NCBI RefSeq assembly: GCF_007744255.1
Contig: NZ_CP036267.1
Location: forward strand, 1,404,601 to 1,468,600
Direction: 5' to 3'
Source: Thalassoglobus polymorphus
GTDB lineage: Bacteria; Planctomycetota; Planctomycetia; Planctomycetales; Planctomycetaceae
DNA: 64,000 nucleotides
Every line of letters starts with the position of its first letter. Position 1 is the stretch's first letter. Under the pieces are notes generated by a model, which had not been told where the DNA came from, did not search any database, and saw only the letters and a program-made list of their open reading frames with translations. Of this stretch, positions 7,993 through 17,711 are shown piece by piece. The translations under genes and the position numbers were made by a program.

Positions 7993-10900
7993 ATGCTTTT
8001 TGACCGTGCGAAGTCTGTGAGCTATATGCAAAGAGTGGTTCTCGAGGTGGTGCGTGTCGCATTTCGCCGAGTGGGGATTCACTCGGACACGGAGCTTATT
8101 GGTATGTTGGCATCTGCCGTTGAAATTCCTGATCTCTACGAACAAAGTCGCAAGGAACTGGACCCCGGCTTTGATGGAGTCTGCCTGCGTCCTTTGTGGT
8201 CGACAGCAGGGCATGGGCCAATCACTTTGTTTCCGGGACGTTATACTGTCGGCTCCGATGAAAGTTGTGATTTTACATTTCCTGTTGCTGGGGTTGCTGG
8301 CCAACACTGCTTGATCGTCGTCGGGCGGAAACGCGCGATTTTGAAAGCCAGTTCTCAATTAACGTGGCTGAACGAAGGGGTAATTACCGAAGGCGAACTC
8401 AAAGCGGGGGATCGACTGGTCATTGGGCCGATTGAATTCGAAGTGGAAGTCCTGCACGCGGAACCAGCAGTCAGCAGCCAAGACGATTTTTCGCCACCGG
8501 ACATCGATGAGCTGATCAGACACGCTGCTGAGCAACCTGGGAGCAATCAAAAGGACCGTCGAGAACAACTCGTTCAGGAAATGCTGACTGATGTCGAAGG
8601 GCTTCTCGATGTTTTCTTTCAAAAAGAAAAAGAATCGCATGCTCAGTTGACTGCGATGAACACGACTCTCGTAAATGCTCAACTCGAATTGGAGCAAGAG
8701 TTCAAACTTCTTGAGTTACAGCGGCAAGAAATTACGGAAAAGCAAAACGAGATTGTTTCAGAGCGTTCCCAGTTAGTGCCCATTGCGGATGCCACCGAGA
8801 AGTTACAGGGACTTCGGAAGGAACTTGAGACTCAGGCCGAGGAACTTTCTCAACGCGAAGTTGAACTGCTCAATCAAAAAGCGAGTCTCGCAAAGCAGGT
8901 TGAGGAGGTTAATGCTCAGAAAGAGAATCTTCAGGCCTCGCTCGAACGGGTTCAGATTGCTCAGCAAGAGTTAAAAGCATCCGCACAACAGACACAAGAG
9001 GAATCTCGTCTCCTCGAAAGTCGCACATCTGACCTCGCTCTTCTGGAACAAGAGGTTCAAGAGCAAAGAAATGCCGTTGAGAAACAACAGCACGAACTCA
9101 ATGACCTTGCACAACACCTTGAATCTCGATCCGCGGAGATTCAAGCAGGTTTCGATGAGATCAGTGCGCAACAAGAGACATTGAAAGAGAAAGAGCAACA
9201 GCTCCAGATCAAAGAAAGCGAACTCCAGAAGAGTCAGGAGCAACTTGACGAACAGGCACAAAGCGTATCGAGCAGAATCGCTGATTTTGATCTGCAATTA
9301 GAAACTCTTCGAGAAGACCAAAAGACCGTTCAGGAGCAGCGAACGCAGTTTGAGTCGGAGAAGGAACTCTTCCAGCAGAGACAGGCATCGCTAGAGAAAG
9401 AGCTTGCAGCCAGAGATGATTCGTGTGCTGCGATTGTCCAGGAACTGGAGTTGAAAGCGTCTCAACTCGAAGCCGATCTTCAAGACCTGAATCGCCGTGA
9501 AGAGAAGCTCGATCTACAGCGACAGGAGCTTCAACTTGAAGCTGACCTGTTCGAAGAGCTTTCAGATGAATTCATTGAATCGCAGCGTGAACTCGAGCGC
9601 AAACATGATCAGCTCAATCAAGCTCGCGAAGATTTTGAAAAGCAGCGGCAACTCGAACTCAACGAACTTGCTGAACTCAAACAACAGGCAGCAACGGATC
9701 GGCAATTGCTCGACGAGCAATTTTCTCAGTTGAAGAATCTAAAGGCCGAACATGAGCAGGTTTCGCAGACGCTGCAAGCAGACCGACTGAGTCTTGTTCA
9801 GTTGGAGGAAGGGCTTCAACAACGCGAAGAAGAGCTTCGCAATGGACATGCTCTACTCGACGAGAAGACTCGTGCGGTTGAAGAGCAGCTCAGTGAGTTG
9901 CAAGCACATCGTGATCGGCTCACGGATGACGAGCAAGAACTTGCTCGACAGCAAGCGGAGCTCACGGCTGACCTCGAAGCAGCTGCTGAAAAACAAAACG
10001 AGTTCCTCAAACAGAACGAAATCCTCGCTGAGGAACAACGGTCACATCAAGAGCATTGTGAAGCGGTCGCTGCGCTGCATGAACAGTCGCGTTCAGAACT
10101 CGATCAACGAGAAGAGCATTTGCGAGTTGCACAGAAGCAACTGGAGTTGCTTTCGCTTTCCATCGAGGAACGAGAAGTTGCAGCAGATCTCCTCTTCGAT
10201 GACTTGCAGGCTGAAAAGAAGGGGCTGGCAGAACTTGCTGCAGAACTCGAACTTCGTGAACAGGAAGTTCAGGATCAACATGGGCTTCTGGAGACCCAGG
10301 ATTTCGAACTGAAAGAACAGCTTGAAGCTCAACGTGCGAAGCTGTCAGAGCAAGAGAATAGTCTTGTTCAGCAGAGAGAGGAACTGAAGCGAGAGTTCGA
10401 GAACCTGAAGGAACAGGTTGAGCGACTGGACGAGCAAAAGAAACAACTCGAAACAAGAGAGGAGCAACTGCGTTCAGAGGAAGAATCATTAGAAAAACGA
10501 TCACTGGAAAAGCAGAAGGAGATCGAAGAGCAGACGAAGTCTCTCGCTCTTGAACAGCAGCTTCTGGAAGAACAGACTCAACAATTGAAGTCTCAAAGTT
10601 CTGAATATGCTCAGCGTCAGAAAGAAATCGAGGAAGAGCAGGGTGGCTTAGTCCTCTTTGAGAAGGTGCTCAAAGACCGTAAGCAAGATTTTCAGGGAGA
10701 GCAGGAACTCTTGCAATCCAGCTCTCTGGAACTGGAAGAGAAAACCAGGCAGTTGCAAGCGGCTCAATCTGAACTCGCCGCTAAAATCGAAAAGTTCAAC
10801 CTTCAGAAAGCTGAACTTGAACTCGAAGCGGACATCCTTGAAGAGAGGAGTTCCGAACTCAACGAAAAACAAAACGAACTCATCAGTCGAGAAGAAGAGT

Positions 10901-13200
10901 TTCAGAATCGATGCCGAGAATTCGAGCAAAAACAAGCTGAGGAACAACCTAAGCTTCAGCGTCTCTCACGGGAACTCTCTGAAGAGCGAATCCGACTCGA
11001 CGATCTGGCAGCACGATTGGAGTCGCAACAACAGGAGTTTCAGCGACAGAGTACGGAATTCAAACTGGATCAGTCCGTATTGTCAGAGTTCGAAGCTGAG
11101 CTCGAACAACGCGAAGCTGAACTGCATGCAGCATCGATTGAGCTCAAGGAACAGCAATCGGAACTCGCTTCTCAGACGGAGAAGTTCAACAACGAGCGAC
11201 AAGAGCGGGAAGCACAACTGCTCGCAGCGGAAAAAGATCTGGAGCAACGCGAACTCCGGTTCGAGACAGACCAGAAACAGCATCAGGCACTTCTCACAGA
11301 GTACGAGAAGCTTGAAGCTGCACACTTCGAATTGCGTGATCAGGAACAGGTTCTCCTCAGTCAGATGGCCATCCTGAAATCAAGCGAAGAGGAACTCCGA
11401 CTCAGTCTCTCCCAAGCCAAACGGGAGGAGGCACAGGAACTTGAGGATCGACAGGCTCAGCTCAATCAACAGCTTGAAGAGCTCAGGTCGCTGGAAAGTG
11501 AACTCGCTGAACGTGAGTCACAACTAAAATCACAACATCAAGTCGAACGCGATCAGCTTGAATCTCAAGTTCTTGAACTCTCAAGTCAGCTGGACAGAGT
11601 GATCGTTGAACGAAATGAATTACTGGAACAGGGGCAGCAGGTTGCCGAGCAACAGAGAAAGTATGAAAGCGAGAGCGCTGAACTTCAGGAACTTCAACAG
11701 TTGCTGGAAGAAAAACTGGAGTACTGCGAGTCGCGGATAAAAGAGACCGAATCGACACGCCAAAAGTTGTCCGGGCAATTTGAAGAACTTCGAGAACGTC
11801 AGCAAGGATTTCAACAACTCGAACTCGAACTTGAGGAAGAGAAAGCCTCAATTGAACAGGAGCGAAGTTCAATCGAAATCGCACGTGCCGATTTCGAACA
11901 AGACGTAGCGGAATTCGAAGATCTGCAAGAGCGTCTACTCTCTGACCTCAATCAAAGCGACTCGAAGCAAAACGATTCCACTCAAGATCTCGACCCGCAA
12001 CCTCAAGAAGTGCAAGGAGAATTACAGGGAATTGCCAAAGACGGCGTTGATGAGGATGTCGATCACAAGATCGATGAGAAGGCGACTGACAGTGTTGGTG
12101 ACGGTGTTAGTGGCAGTGTTCGTGACAAGATTAGTGGCAATGTTGTCAGTGACGACGCTGTAATAAGTGACAACGCGGAATTCAATCTGAATGTCGAACT
12201 GCACAACGAGGTGGCCTCAGAGGCAGTCGAAGGCGAAAGCTCCGCTGAGACAGGAGATGAGTCTGCCCCAATCGATGGTCTACGCTCGGAACTGGCAGAA
12301 ATTTTTGGGATTCCACTGGGGGGGGAAACGCCTGCAGAAAAGTCGACCGCAGAGAACTCTTCGACGGGGATCACTGAAGAGATTGAGTTAGAGGTTGAGT
12401 CAGAGAGTGAAACACCTGAAATTTTGGAACTCGCAGAAGCCGGCCTCGAATTGCCCGAGTCACTCAAGGAAGAGGCGACCACACAGACTGACGAAAAGAG
12501 TGAAGCCTCAAATATCTCGGAATCGTTTGTTGAGGAATCTCGCACCCCAGACTTTTCCTCAGATGATGTCATTCAAAACTATATGAAGCAGCTTCTCGCC
12601 CGGAATTCAGCTGAAAAGTCTCAACCGAAAACATCTGAGGTCCTGGAAACTCCTGAGCAAGAGTTAAGCCCTTCAGCGACACAGTTAAAAACTCAGCCCG
12701 TTGAGCGAACCGAAGGTGAGGCATCCAATTCACGGAACACGAACTCACGTGAAGTTCGTGAGTCTGCTGCCATTCGAGCGAATCTGGACTCATTTCGAGA
12801 GTTGGCGAACCTCTCCGCACGTTCGGCAGTTGCGAAATCAACACTGAGTCGCGAGCGGACCTTTATAAAAATTTACGCAGCGTGTGCTGGCATCGGTTGG
12901 TTATGTACGTCATTCCTGTTAATGACCGAGCAATGGTCGTCATCAGAGCAGGGGCAAGCGACATTGTTAGCCAGTATGACCGGACTCGGGGCGATCTTTG
13001 CGACTGCAAAGATGTTCCGTTCGATGGTCAGGGCCAGATATTTCCTCGCTTTAGCCCCCGACAATGAGAATGACGGTGACAGTCTCAATGACAGCGACAG
13101 CGACAGCGACATTGACAGCGACAGCGACAGCGACAGCGACATTCACATTGACAACATTGGCAGCGAAGTTGAGATTGAGGCCCCATTGGCGGAGTCGTGA
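7993..13200 (+). CDS. Giant FHA-domain coiled-coil membrane protein
   Basis: 1735 residues. An FHA-like domain lies at about 75-153 (PGRYTVGSDESCDFTFP, then GQHCLIV and LKAGDRLVIG); such domains usually read phosphothreonine. From about 200 to 1320 the chain is an almost unbroken Glu/Gln/Leu-rich heptad coiled coil (LEQREAELHAAS-like units), which would form a rod more than 150 nm long if continuous. An acidic linker (about 1320-1610) leads to two hydrophobic segments (IYAACAGIGWLCTSFLLM near 1626, and LLASMTGLGAIFATAKMF near 1658). The tail is Ser-Asp repeats. I infer a membrane-tethered scaffold or tether with FHA and tail on the same side; no enzyme domain is present. The ATG at 7993 follows GCAGAAG; an ATG at 8026 is possible. 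Confidence 0.85.
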   Translation: MLFDRAKSVSYMQRVVLEVVRVAFRRVGIHSDTELIGMLASAVEIPDLYEQSRKELDPGFDGVCLRPLWSTAGHGPITLFPGRYTVGSDESCDFTFPVAGVAGQHCLIVVGRKRAILKASSQLTWLNEGVITEGELKAGDRLVIGPIEFEVEVLHAEPAVSSQDDFSPPDIDELIRHAAEQPGSNQKDRREQLVQEMLTDVEGLLDVFFQKEKESHAQLTAMNTTLVNAQLELEQEFKLLELQRQEITEKQNEIVSERSQLVPIADATEKLQGLRKELETQAEELSQREVELLNQKASLAKQVEEVNAQKENLQASLERVQIAQQELKASAQQTQEESRLLESRTSDLALLEQEVQEQRNAVEKQQHELNDLAQHLESRSAEIQAGFDEISAQQETLKEKEQQLQIKESELQKSQEQLDEQAQSVSSRIADFDLQLETLREDQKTVQEQRTQFESEKELFQQRQASLEKELAARDDSCAAIVQELELKASQLEADLQDLNRREEKLDLQRQELQLEADLFEELSDEFIESQRELERKHDQLNQAREDFEKQRQLELNELAELKQQAATDRQLLDEQFSQLKNLKAEHEQVSQTLQADRLSLVQLEEGLQQREEELRNGHALLDEKTRAVEEQLSELQAHRDRLTDDEQELARQQAELTADLEAAAEKQNEFLKQNEILAEEQRSHQEHCEAVAALHEQSRSELDQREEHLRVAQKQLELLSLSIEEREVAADLLFDDLQAEKKGLAELAAELELREQEVQDQHGLLETQDFELKEQLEAQRAKLSEQENSLVQQREELKREFENLKEQVERLDEQKKQLETREEQLRSEEESLEKRSLEKQKEIEEQTKSLALEQQLLEEQTQQLKSQSSEYAQRQKEIEEEQGGLVLFEKVLKDRKQDFQGEQELLQSSSLELEEKTRQLQAAQSELAAKIEKFNLQKAELELEADILEERSSELNEKQNELISREEEFQNRCREFEQKQAEEQPKLQRLSRELSEERIRLDDLAARLESQQQEFQRQSTEFKLDQSVLSEFEAELEQREAELHAASIELKEQQSELASQTEKFNNERQEREAQLLAAEKDLEQRELRFETDQKQHQALLTEYEKLEAAHFELRDQEQVLLSQMAILKSSEEELRLSLSQAKREEAQELEDRQAQLNQQLEELRSLESELAERESQLKSQHQVERDQLESQVLELSSQLDRVIVERNELLEQGQQVAEQQRKYESESAELQELQQLLEEKLEYCESRIKETESTRQKLSGQFEELRERQQGFQQLELELEEEKASIEQERSSIEIARADFEQDVAEFEDLQERLLSDLNQSDSKQNDSTQDLDPQPQEVQGELQGIAKDGVDEDVDHKIDEKATDSVGDGVSGSVRDKISGNVVSDDAVISDNAEFNLNVELHNEVASEAVEGESSAETGDESAPIDGLRSELAEIFGIPLGGETPAEKSTAENSSTGITEEIELEVESESETPEILELAEAGLELPESLKEEATTQTDEKSEASNISESFVEESRTPDFSSDDVIQNYMKQLLARNSAEKSQPKTSEVLETPEQELSPSATQLKTQPVERTEGEASNSRNTNSREVRESAAIRANLDSFRELANLSARSAVAKSTLSRERTFIKIYAACAGIGWLCTSFLLMTEQWSSSEQGQATLLASMTGLGAIFATAKMFRSMVRARYFLALAPDNENDGDSLNDSDSDSDIDSDSDSDSDIHIDNIGSEVEIEAPLAES
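13078..13150 (+). repeat. GACAGC hexamer tandem repeat encoding Ser-Asp
   Basis: Within the last 45 codons of the FHA protein gene, GACAGC units recur in two runs separated by GACATT, encoding an (SD)n tail. It is a slippage-prone tract that probably varies in length between strains. Confidence 0.8.
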
Positions 13201-13664
13201 TCTGCAACGAAACCGCCTCCGGACATGGGTAACGCTTCCAAACACATAAACCGCATCCAGAACTGTTCCAGTTTCTTGCGAACTGATCCTGAAACTTGAA
13301 GTTGCTTACTCAATCGTTGAGAAAAGCAGCTATCCCAGAGGTTTTCGGTCTGGTTTTTGATTGACCAGGATCTTCGCTGCATTCATATTGGGCTCGGTCA
13401 GTCATTTCTGAAAATTCCCTCTCTGCGAAAGATGACAACTGGTCTTTCTTGAATCGACACAATAACATACAGGCCAATTCAGGCGCTCAAGATGGTTTTC
13501 CCGTAGTGATCACCCATCAAGAGACAATTATTTTCTAGCTCGCTCAACATTGATGCAGAAATTGCCAAGAAGTCCGGCTCGGTCGCTGGAGTGGTTTCGA
13601 GAAAATTCCGTTGAGTGAGAGAAACTGGCACGCCCCCCTCAAACGACCAGAATCTGGCTGATCA
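13201..13664. other. Intergenic region with a dispersed repeat copy
   Basis: 464 bases between the FHA gene and ribH. The segment 13282-13355 matches a second copy at 38731-38803 (separate entries). I see no gene or FMN riboswitch consensus ahead of ribH. Confidence 0.5.
13282..13355 (-). repeat. Dispersed ~75-bp repeat, copy 1 ('QVSGSV' family)
   Basis: Read on the minus strand, this stretch translates to NQTENLWDSCFSQRLSKQ then LQVSGSV. The copy at 38731-38803 gives YQSEKLWNDHFPQCLRAQ then FQVSGSV. Both contain ACTGATCCTGAAAC on the plus strand and end with TTTTCGG(T/A)CTGGT. It could be a degraded piece of a mobile gene or a non-coding element; no full gene surrounds either copy. Confidence 0.65.
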
Positions 13665-14135
13665 ATGACGCAGAAAATCTCCGGTAACATGATTGCAGAC
13701 AGCAACGATCAGTACGCAATTGTTGTCTCACGCTTCAACGAACTGGTGACGAAGCGTCTGTTGGACGGGGCAGTAGATACCCTGAAACGACACGGCGCGT
13801 CCGCCGATTCGATCGTCGAGTGCTGGGTTCCGGGAGCCTATGAATTACCGATCATCGCTGAACGACTCGCAGCGAGTGGGAAGTACGCTGCTGTCATCAC
13901 TTTAGGTGCGGTCATTCAGGGTGACACTGACCATCACGACTATATCAATCACGCAGTGGCGCAAGGCATCATGGATGCATCGCAGAAGAATGGGATTCCC
14001 GTCTTGTTTGGAGTCCTGACCTGCCGTACGATGGAACAAGCTTTAGACCGTGCAGGTGGTAAAGCCGGGAACAAGGGAGTTGAAGCGGCCTTGGCAGCAA
14101 TTGAAACTGTTAATGTGCTCAAACAACTTTCCTGA
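13665..14135 (+). CDS. ribH: 6,7-dimethyl-8-ribityllumazine synthase
   Basis: Penultimate step of riboflavin synthesis: condenses the ribitylamino-pyrimidinedione with 3,4-dihydroxybutanone phosphate in the cytoplasm, in an icosahedral or pentameric shell. 156 residues, the normal length. Seen: substrate loop VVSRFNELVTKRLLDGA (about 20-36); VPGAYELP (about 55-62); GAVIQGDTDHHDYINH (about 82-97), with the catalytic His in DHHDY; FGVLTC; and MEQALDRAGGKAGNKG near the C-terminus. No Shine-Dalgarno is obvious before the ATG. No other rib gene is adjacent; nusB follows 355 bases on, a pairing common in bacteria. Confidence 0.96.
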   Translation: MTQKISGNMIADSNDQYAIVVSRFNELVTKRLLDGAVDTLKRHGASADSIVECWVPGAYELPIIAERLAASGKYAAVITLGAVIQGDTDHHDYINHAVAQGIMDASQKNGIPVLFGVLTCRTMEQALDRAGGKAGNKGVEAALAAIETVNVLKQLS

Positions 14136-14490
14136 TTCGTCTGGCGCAACTTCCCGGGTAGGATTATCGTCTTCTCGTTGTACGTTTTGCGTGTATCCAC
14201 CTGAGGTAAAAAGAGAGGTCGCAGCATTCTCGATTGAGATTGTCAATGAAAATTGTCCGTTGAGAACAGGGCCCGGCGCCGAGATTGATGGTTTCGCCTC
14301 TGGAGTCTTATTCAAGGCTGCGGTTTCCAGAACGACACAAGCAACGACAGCAAATCCAATATTGGTCTTCACGTTCCGCCTCGTGGCGAGCGGTTTATGA
14401 AGTCGTGAATGCGACCTTCACGGGCACAACAGGCATTGCGATCGCTGCAGCGACTCGACCGCAATCAATTACACACCTATAGAGAGATTC
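14136..14490. other. ribH-nusB intergenic region
   Basis: 355 bases with no supported gene. The part at 14369-14430 is a degenerate member of the 'GCCTCGTGGCGA' dispersed repeat family (separate entry). Confidence 0.5.
14369..14430 (+). repeat. Degenerate relative of the 104-bp dispersed repeat (copy E)
   Basis: It contains GTTCCGCCTCGTGGCGAG, then TGAATGCG and CTTCACGGGCACA, which align with the core of the inverted copy at 35799-35902 (GCCTCGTGGCGAACAGC, AATGCGTTCGTCACGGG). A similar degenerate copy lies at 41393-41450. The terminal inverted repeats are not preserved. Confidence 0.5.
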
Positions 14491-14886
14491 ATGGCTCGTC
14501 GAAGTAAATCACGTCAGGTTGCAGTGCAAATGCTGTATCAGGTGGACCTGAACCCGGATACAGAAGTCACTGAGATTAAAAAGATGATTGCCGAACGCAT
14601 CAGCGATCAGCAACTGATCGATTTTGCGTGGAGCCTTTACGCAGGGGTTATGGAACACCGACAAGAACTCGACCTGAAGATCCAAAGCGTGGCCGCCAAT
14701 TGGCGGCTGAATCGCATGGCAGCGACGGATCGGGCAGTCTTGCGTCTGGGAGCCTATGAAATCGTCAAAACAGAGACCCCACGCGGTGTCGCCATCGACG
14801 AAGCGATTGAACTCGCCAAAAAGTTCGGCGATGCCCAGTCTTCACAGTTTGTGAATGGAATTCTAGACAAAATCCATTCTGATTAG
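14491..14886 (+). CDS. nusB: Transcription antitermination factor NusB
   Basis: 131 residues, the usual size. The N-terminus MARRSKSRQVAVQMLYQVDL is the conserved RNA-binding start of NusB. Later motifs WRLNRMAATDRAVLRLGAYE and VAIDEAIELAKKFGDAQSS, then FVNGILDKI, are diagnostic. NusB binds boxA of rRNA leaders with NusE/S10 and supports antitermination of rrn operons. It is preceded by ribH at a distance, and by GAGAG before the ATG. Confidence 0.96.
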   Translation: MARRSKSRQVAVQMLYQVDLNPDTEVTEIKKMIAERISDQQLIDFAWSLYAGVMEHRQELDLKIQSVAANWRLNRMAATDRAVLRLGAYEIVKTETPRGVAIDEAIELAKKFGDAQSSQFVNGILDKIHSD

Positions 14887-15399
14887 GGCATATTCAATGC
14901 TTCTCGCGCCTGTTGGGAGTCTTTTTCTCACGGGAAATCGCTCCGTTCCACGAGGCTGAACGCGAACATCATTTCAATAATGATGGCTCGGGAACACGAG
15001 TTCTGCCTCTTTGGGCTCAGCGTGTGTGCTGAGAGCCCCGTTTCTTTGCAGGGATAAAAAACAGAGAAGTCCTCTTTTCGCACAGATCGAAGTGACGAAA
15101 TGTGGGATTTTGCTCATCAACCGGCTTTGCCGTGAGTGTTTTTTGATGCAACGCAGCATTTTTTCGAAGAATAATCGGAATAATCGTTATTTTCGTAAAG
15201 TTCTTCTCATGTCACGTCCTTCGAAGAGTCGAAAACGAAGATAGCTGGAGCTTGCGCGTCAAAATTGTTCCAGATATTTTCGAATCAGAATCATTGACTG
15301 AGTCGCGTTCAAACGGATTTGAATGCCTCGTGAGTTATCACGAATCAGTCGAACCGGGGTTTTGTTTAACTCAAACCTCAATGCGGCAGGGAGAATCAC
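14887..15399. other. Intergenic region with possible nusB terminator
   Basis: 513 bases. At 15013-15039 GGGCTCAGC and GCTGAGAGCCC form a hairpin (one bulged A), followed by CGTTTCTTTG; this may end the nusB transcript. No convincing gene: the open frame across 15011-15244 ends in a basic MSRPSKSRKRR tail but has no recognisable family or good start. GGGAG at about 15389 is the ribosome-binding site of the next gene. Confidence 0.5.
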
Positions 15400-17490
15400 A
15401 TGCGACGGAGTGCGTGCTTTCTAACAATCGTTGGTCTCAGCTTGAACAGTGTCGCTGCTCAAGACCTGTTTGGTCCCTCTGCTGTCCAACCAAAACCAGC
15501 TGGGAGAAGCCTCCAGTATTTCAATTCCGGCCAAAATAAGACACAAGAGCAAACGCAGAGTCAACGTTCTGCCGGGCTGAAGCAAGCTCCGCAACCGGTC
15601 ACAATCTCTCCGGCCGCTCAGACTCCGAATTACTATTCGGAATTATTTGGCGATAAAGCTGAATTGAGCAACGCCGAATCGACCGAATCCCGCTCACGGC
15701 TCAAGCCAGTCATTACACCTCAGAATTCGAGCACAACATTTGCTCCACAAGGTGTGGTTCAAGCTGCTTTTGAGGAAGACAAAGAAGCGGCTAGCTCGCA
15801 AATTGAACAAGTGCGAGCTGAAGGCCGAGAGGCTCGACCGTTCCCTGGTGCTTCTCCAGTCGAAACTCCATCAAGCTTCGCTCCTGTTGCTCCTGTTGCT
15901 CCGCGAGTGCCTGTTGCAAACCCGAATCTTGCAAATCCGAGTGATGCAGTCTCTGGCCAGAAGACTTCACTGACAACACCGATCGCTGTTGAGTCCACCT
16001 CACCAGCAATGAGGGCACAAGCAGGCGAAACAGCTCCTGCGAATCGAGGGAACGTCACTTTCAGCCAACGATTTACCAAAGCTCCTCTCGCGGAACCGGT
16101 TCCAACTGTCACCACAATCGAAGCTTCCGGACCACAAACTCCGTCCGTGACAATTGAGTGGAAGCAGCAGTCAGCGATCAACGTTGGACAGGAATGCCAA
16201 TGTGATCTGGTCGTGAAAAACTCCGGGAAAACCGATGCCTCTAGTGTCGAAGTGGAAGCATTTTTCCCAAACAACGTGAGACTTCTCGATGCCAACCCAA
16301 AGCCTTCGAAGAGCGAAACTTTCTTAGGCTGGCAATTTGCGACCCTCAAAGCGGGCGAAGAGCGAACTATTAAAATCAAGATGCTTCCTTTAGAACGAGG
16401 AAACATCGCCACACGAGCCAACGTTCGGTTCACAGGAACCGCAAGTAACGTTTTCACCGTGGCTGAACCTTTGCTGGCTGTGAAAGTACAAGGTCCACAA
16501 CAAGTCATGATCGGCGAAAGTGCCCCTCATACTGTTGTGGTGACCAACCCGGGGAATGGGATTGCCTCGAACGTCCAAATCGAAGCTGTCATCCCCGACG
16601 GACTTGAACATGCTCGCGGAAAACGTTTGCTCATGGAGATCGGATCATTGAACCCGGGAGAATCTCGGAGCATCCGGCTTGCGATGGCTGCTGTCACCGG
16701 CGGAGAGCATCAAATTCAAGTACAGGCGAGAGCCGACGCAGGGTTGATTCAAAGAAGCGTTGCTGAAGTTTCTGTCATCGCTCCAAGTCTGAATGCCACG
16801 ATCGATGGCCCTGGTCTTCGTTATCTGGGACGTCGGGGAGTCTTCTCTCTCACAGTCGCCAACGACGGAGCAGCGGCCACGAGCAATGTTCAACTGATGC
16901 ACAAAGTCCCGGCTGGATTCGAGTTCATCAGTGCAGACAAAGGTGTTCAGTTTGATAAATCAACACGACTGTTGACCTGGTTCGTCGGTCGCCTTGAAAA
17001 AGGTGAGCAAAGCGAACTCAACGTCACGCTCTCTGCTAAGACACTCGGCGAACACAAGCACCTGGTTCGTGCAACTTCAGAGCACGGAAGCCTGGCAGAT
17101 GCAGAATTCACGACACGGATTGAAGGAACCTCTTCCCTCTCTGTGGAAGTTGTCGACCTCGACGATCCTGTCGAAACCGGTACAGAAGCCATTTACGAAG
17201 TCCGCTTGAAGAACGAAGGCTCAGCCGCTGCCAAAGATGTTGGACTCGCTTGCGAGATGGCAACCGGAGTCAGCTTCGTAGGAGCGACTGGCCCAACACA
17301 GCACATTGCTGAACAACAAAACATTGTGTTCCGAACAATTCCAGAACTCGGCCCCGGGAAAGTGGCTGTCTACCGTGTCAGAGTCACTTCTCAAACATCC
17401 GGAAATGCTCGTTTCCGAGCCCGAGTCACCAGCGAATCGGTCGAAGAAGCACTCACCGCAGACGAGTTGACCAAGTTCTATGGTGAGTAA
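15400..17490 (+). CDS. Exported DUF11/CARDB-type repeat protein
   Basis: 696 residues with a signal peptide (MRRSACFLTIVGLSLNSVAA, QD). Residues about 22-240 are Pro/Ala/Gln-rich and unstructured. From about 245 come four or more beta-sandwich repeats of roughly 110 residues. Each has a 'NxGxxxAxxVxVxxxxPxG' core: VVKNSGKTDASSVEVEAFFP, VVVTNPGNGIASNVQIEAVI, TVANDGAAATSNVQLMHKVP, RLKNEGSAAAKDVGLACEM. These are DUF11 (conserved repeat)-like domains found in planctomycete surface or wall proteins. A strong GGGAG precedes the ATG and a terminator follows. Function unknown; probably structural or adhesive. Confidence 0.85.
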   Translation: MRRSACFLTIVGLSLNSVAAQDLFGPSAVQPKPAGRSLQYFNSGQNKTQEQTQSQRSAGLKQAPQPVTISPAAQTPNYYSELFGDKAELSNAESTESRSRLKPVITPQNSSTTFAPQGVVQAAFEEDKEAASSQIEQVRAEGREARPFPGASPVETPSSFAPVAPVAPRVPVANPNLANPSDAVSGQKTSLTTPIAVESTSPAMRAQAGETAPANRGNVTFSQRFTKAPLAEPVPTVTTIEASGPQTPSVTIEWKQQSAINVGQECQCDLVVKNSGKTDASSVEVEAFFPNNVRLLDANPKPSKSETFLGWQFATLKAGEERTIKIKMLPLERGNIATRANVRFTGTASNVFTVAEPLLAVKVQGPQQVMIGESAPHTVVVTNPGNGIASNVQIEAVIPDGLEHARGKRLLMEIGSLNPGESRSIRLAMAAVTGGEHQIQVQARADAGLIQRSVAEVSVIAPSLNATIDGPGLRYLGRRGVFSLTVANDGAAATSNVQLMHKVPAGFEFISADKGVQFDKSTRLLTWFVGRLEKGEQSELNVTLSAKTLGEHKHLVRATSEHGSLADAEFTTRIEGTSSLSVEVVDLDDPVETGTEAIYEVRLKNEGSAAAKDVGLACEMATGVSFVGATGPTQHIAEQQNIVFRTIPELGPGKVAVYRVRVTSQTSGNARFRARVTSESVEEALTADELTKFYGE

Positions 17491-17555
17491 ATTTCCTGCT
17501 GACCACACTCGCTGTGGTAGCTGACAGGTTGAGATCAATAGATCTGCACTCCGAG

Positions 17556-17588
17556 AAGCCGCGACTGAGGAATCAGTTGCGGCTTTTT
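17556..17588 (+). terminator. Rho-independent terminator
   Basis: AGCCGCGACTGA and TCAGTTGCGGCT form a stem with one G-T pair and a GGAA loop, followed by a run of seven T. It ends the DUF11 protein gene 66 bases after its stop. Confidence 0.9.
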
Positions 17589-17711
17589 TTATGCGCCGAG
17601 ATCATTGCAGAATGACGAGAATTTGTAGATGCTGATGGGAATAACGAAATCCAAATTCAATCATTACGGACGGAATCACGCGCGGTGCGAGGAAGTCCAT
17701 CGAGGGATCAG

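Noticed and set aside
13143..13382. Minus-strand frame with QVSGSV peptide as a gene
   Set aside because: Only the 25-residue repeat part is similar to another place; the remainder is the shadow of the Ser-Asp tract of the FHA gene.
13665..14135. FMN riboswitch ahead of ribH
   Set aside because: The conserved riboswitch boxes are not seen in the preceding 460 bases.
14050..14400. Frame across the ribH end and the following gap
   Set aside because: It overlaps ribH in another frame and is made of a repeat fragment; not coding.
15011..15244. Small basic frame ending MSRPSKSRKRR
   Set aside because: No homology recognised, no start signal, and a terminator-like hairpin runs through its beginning.
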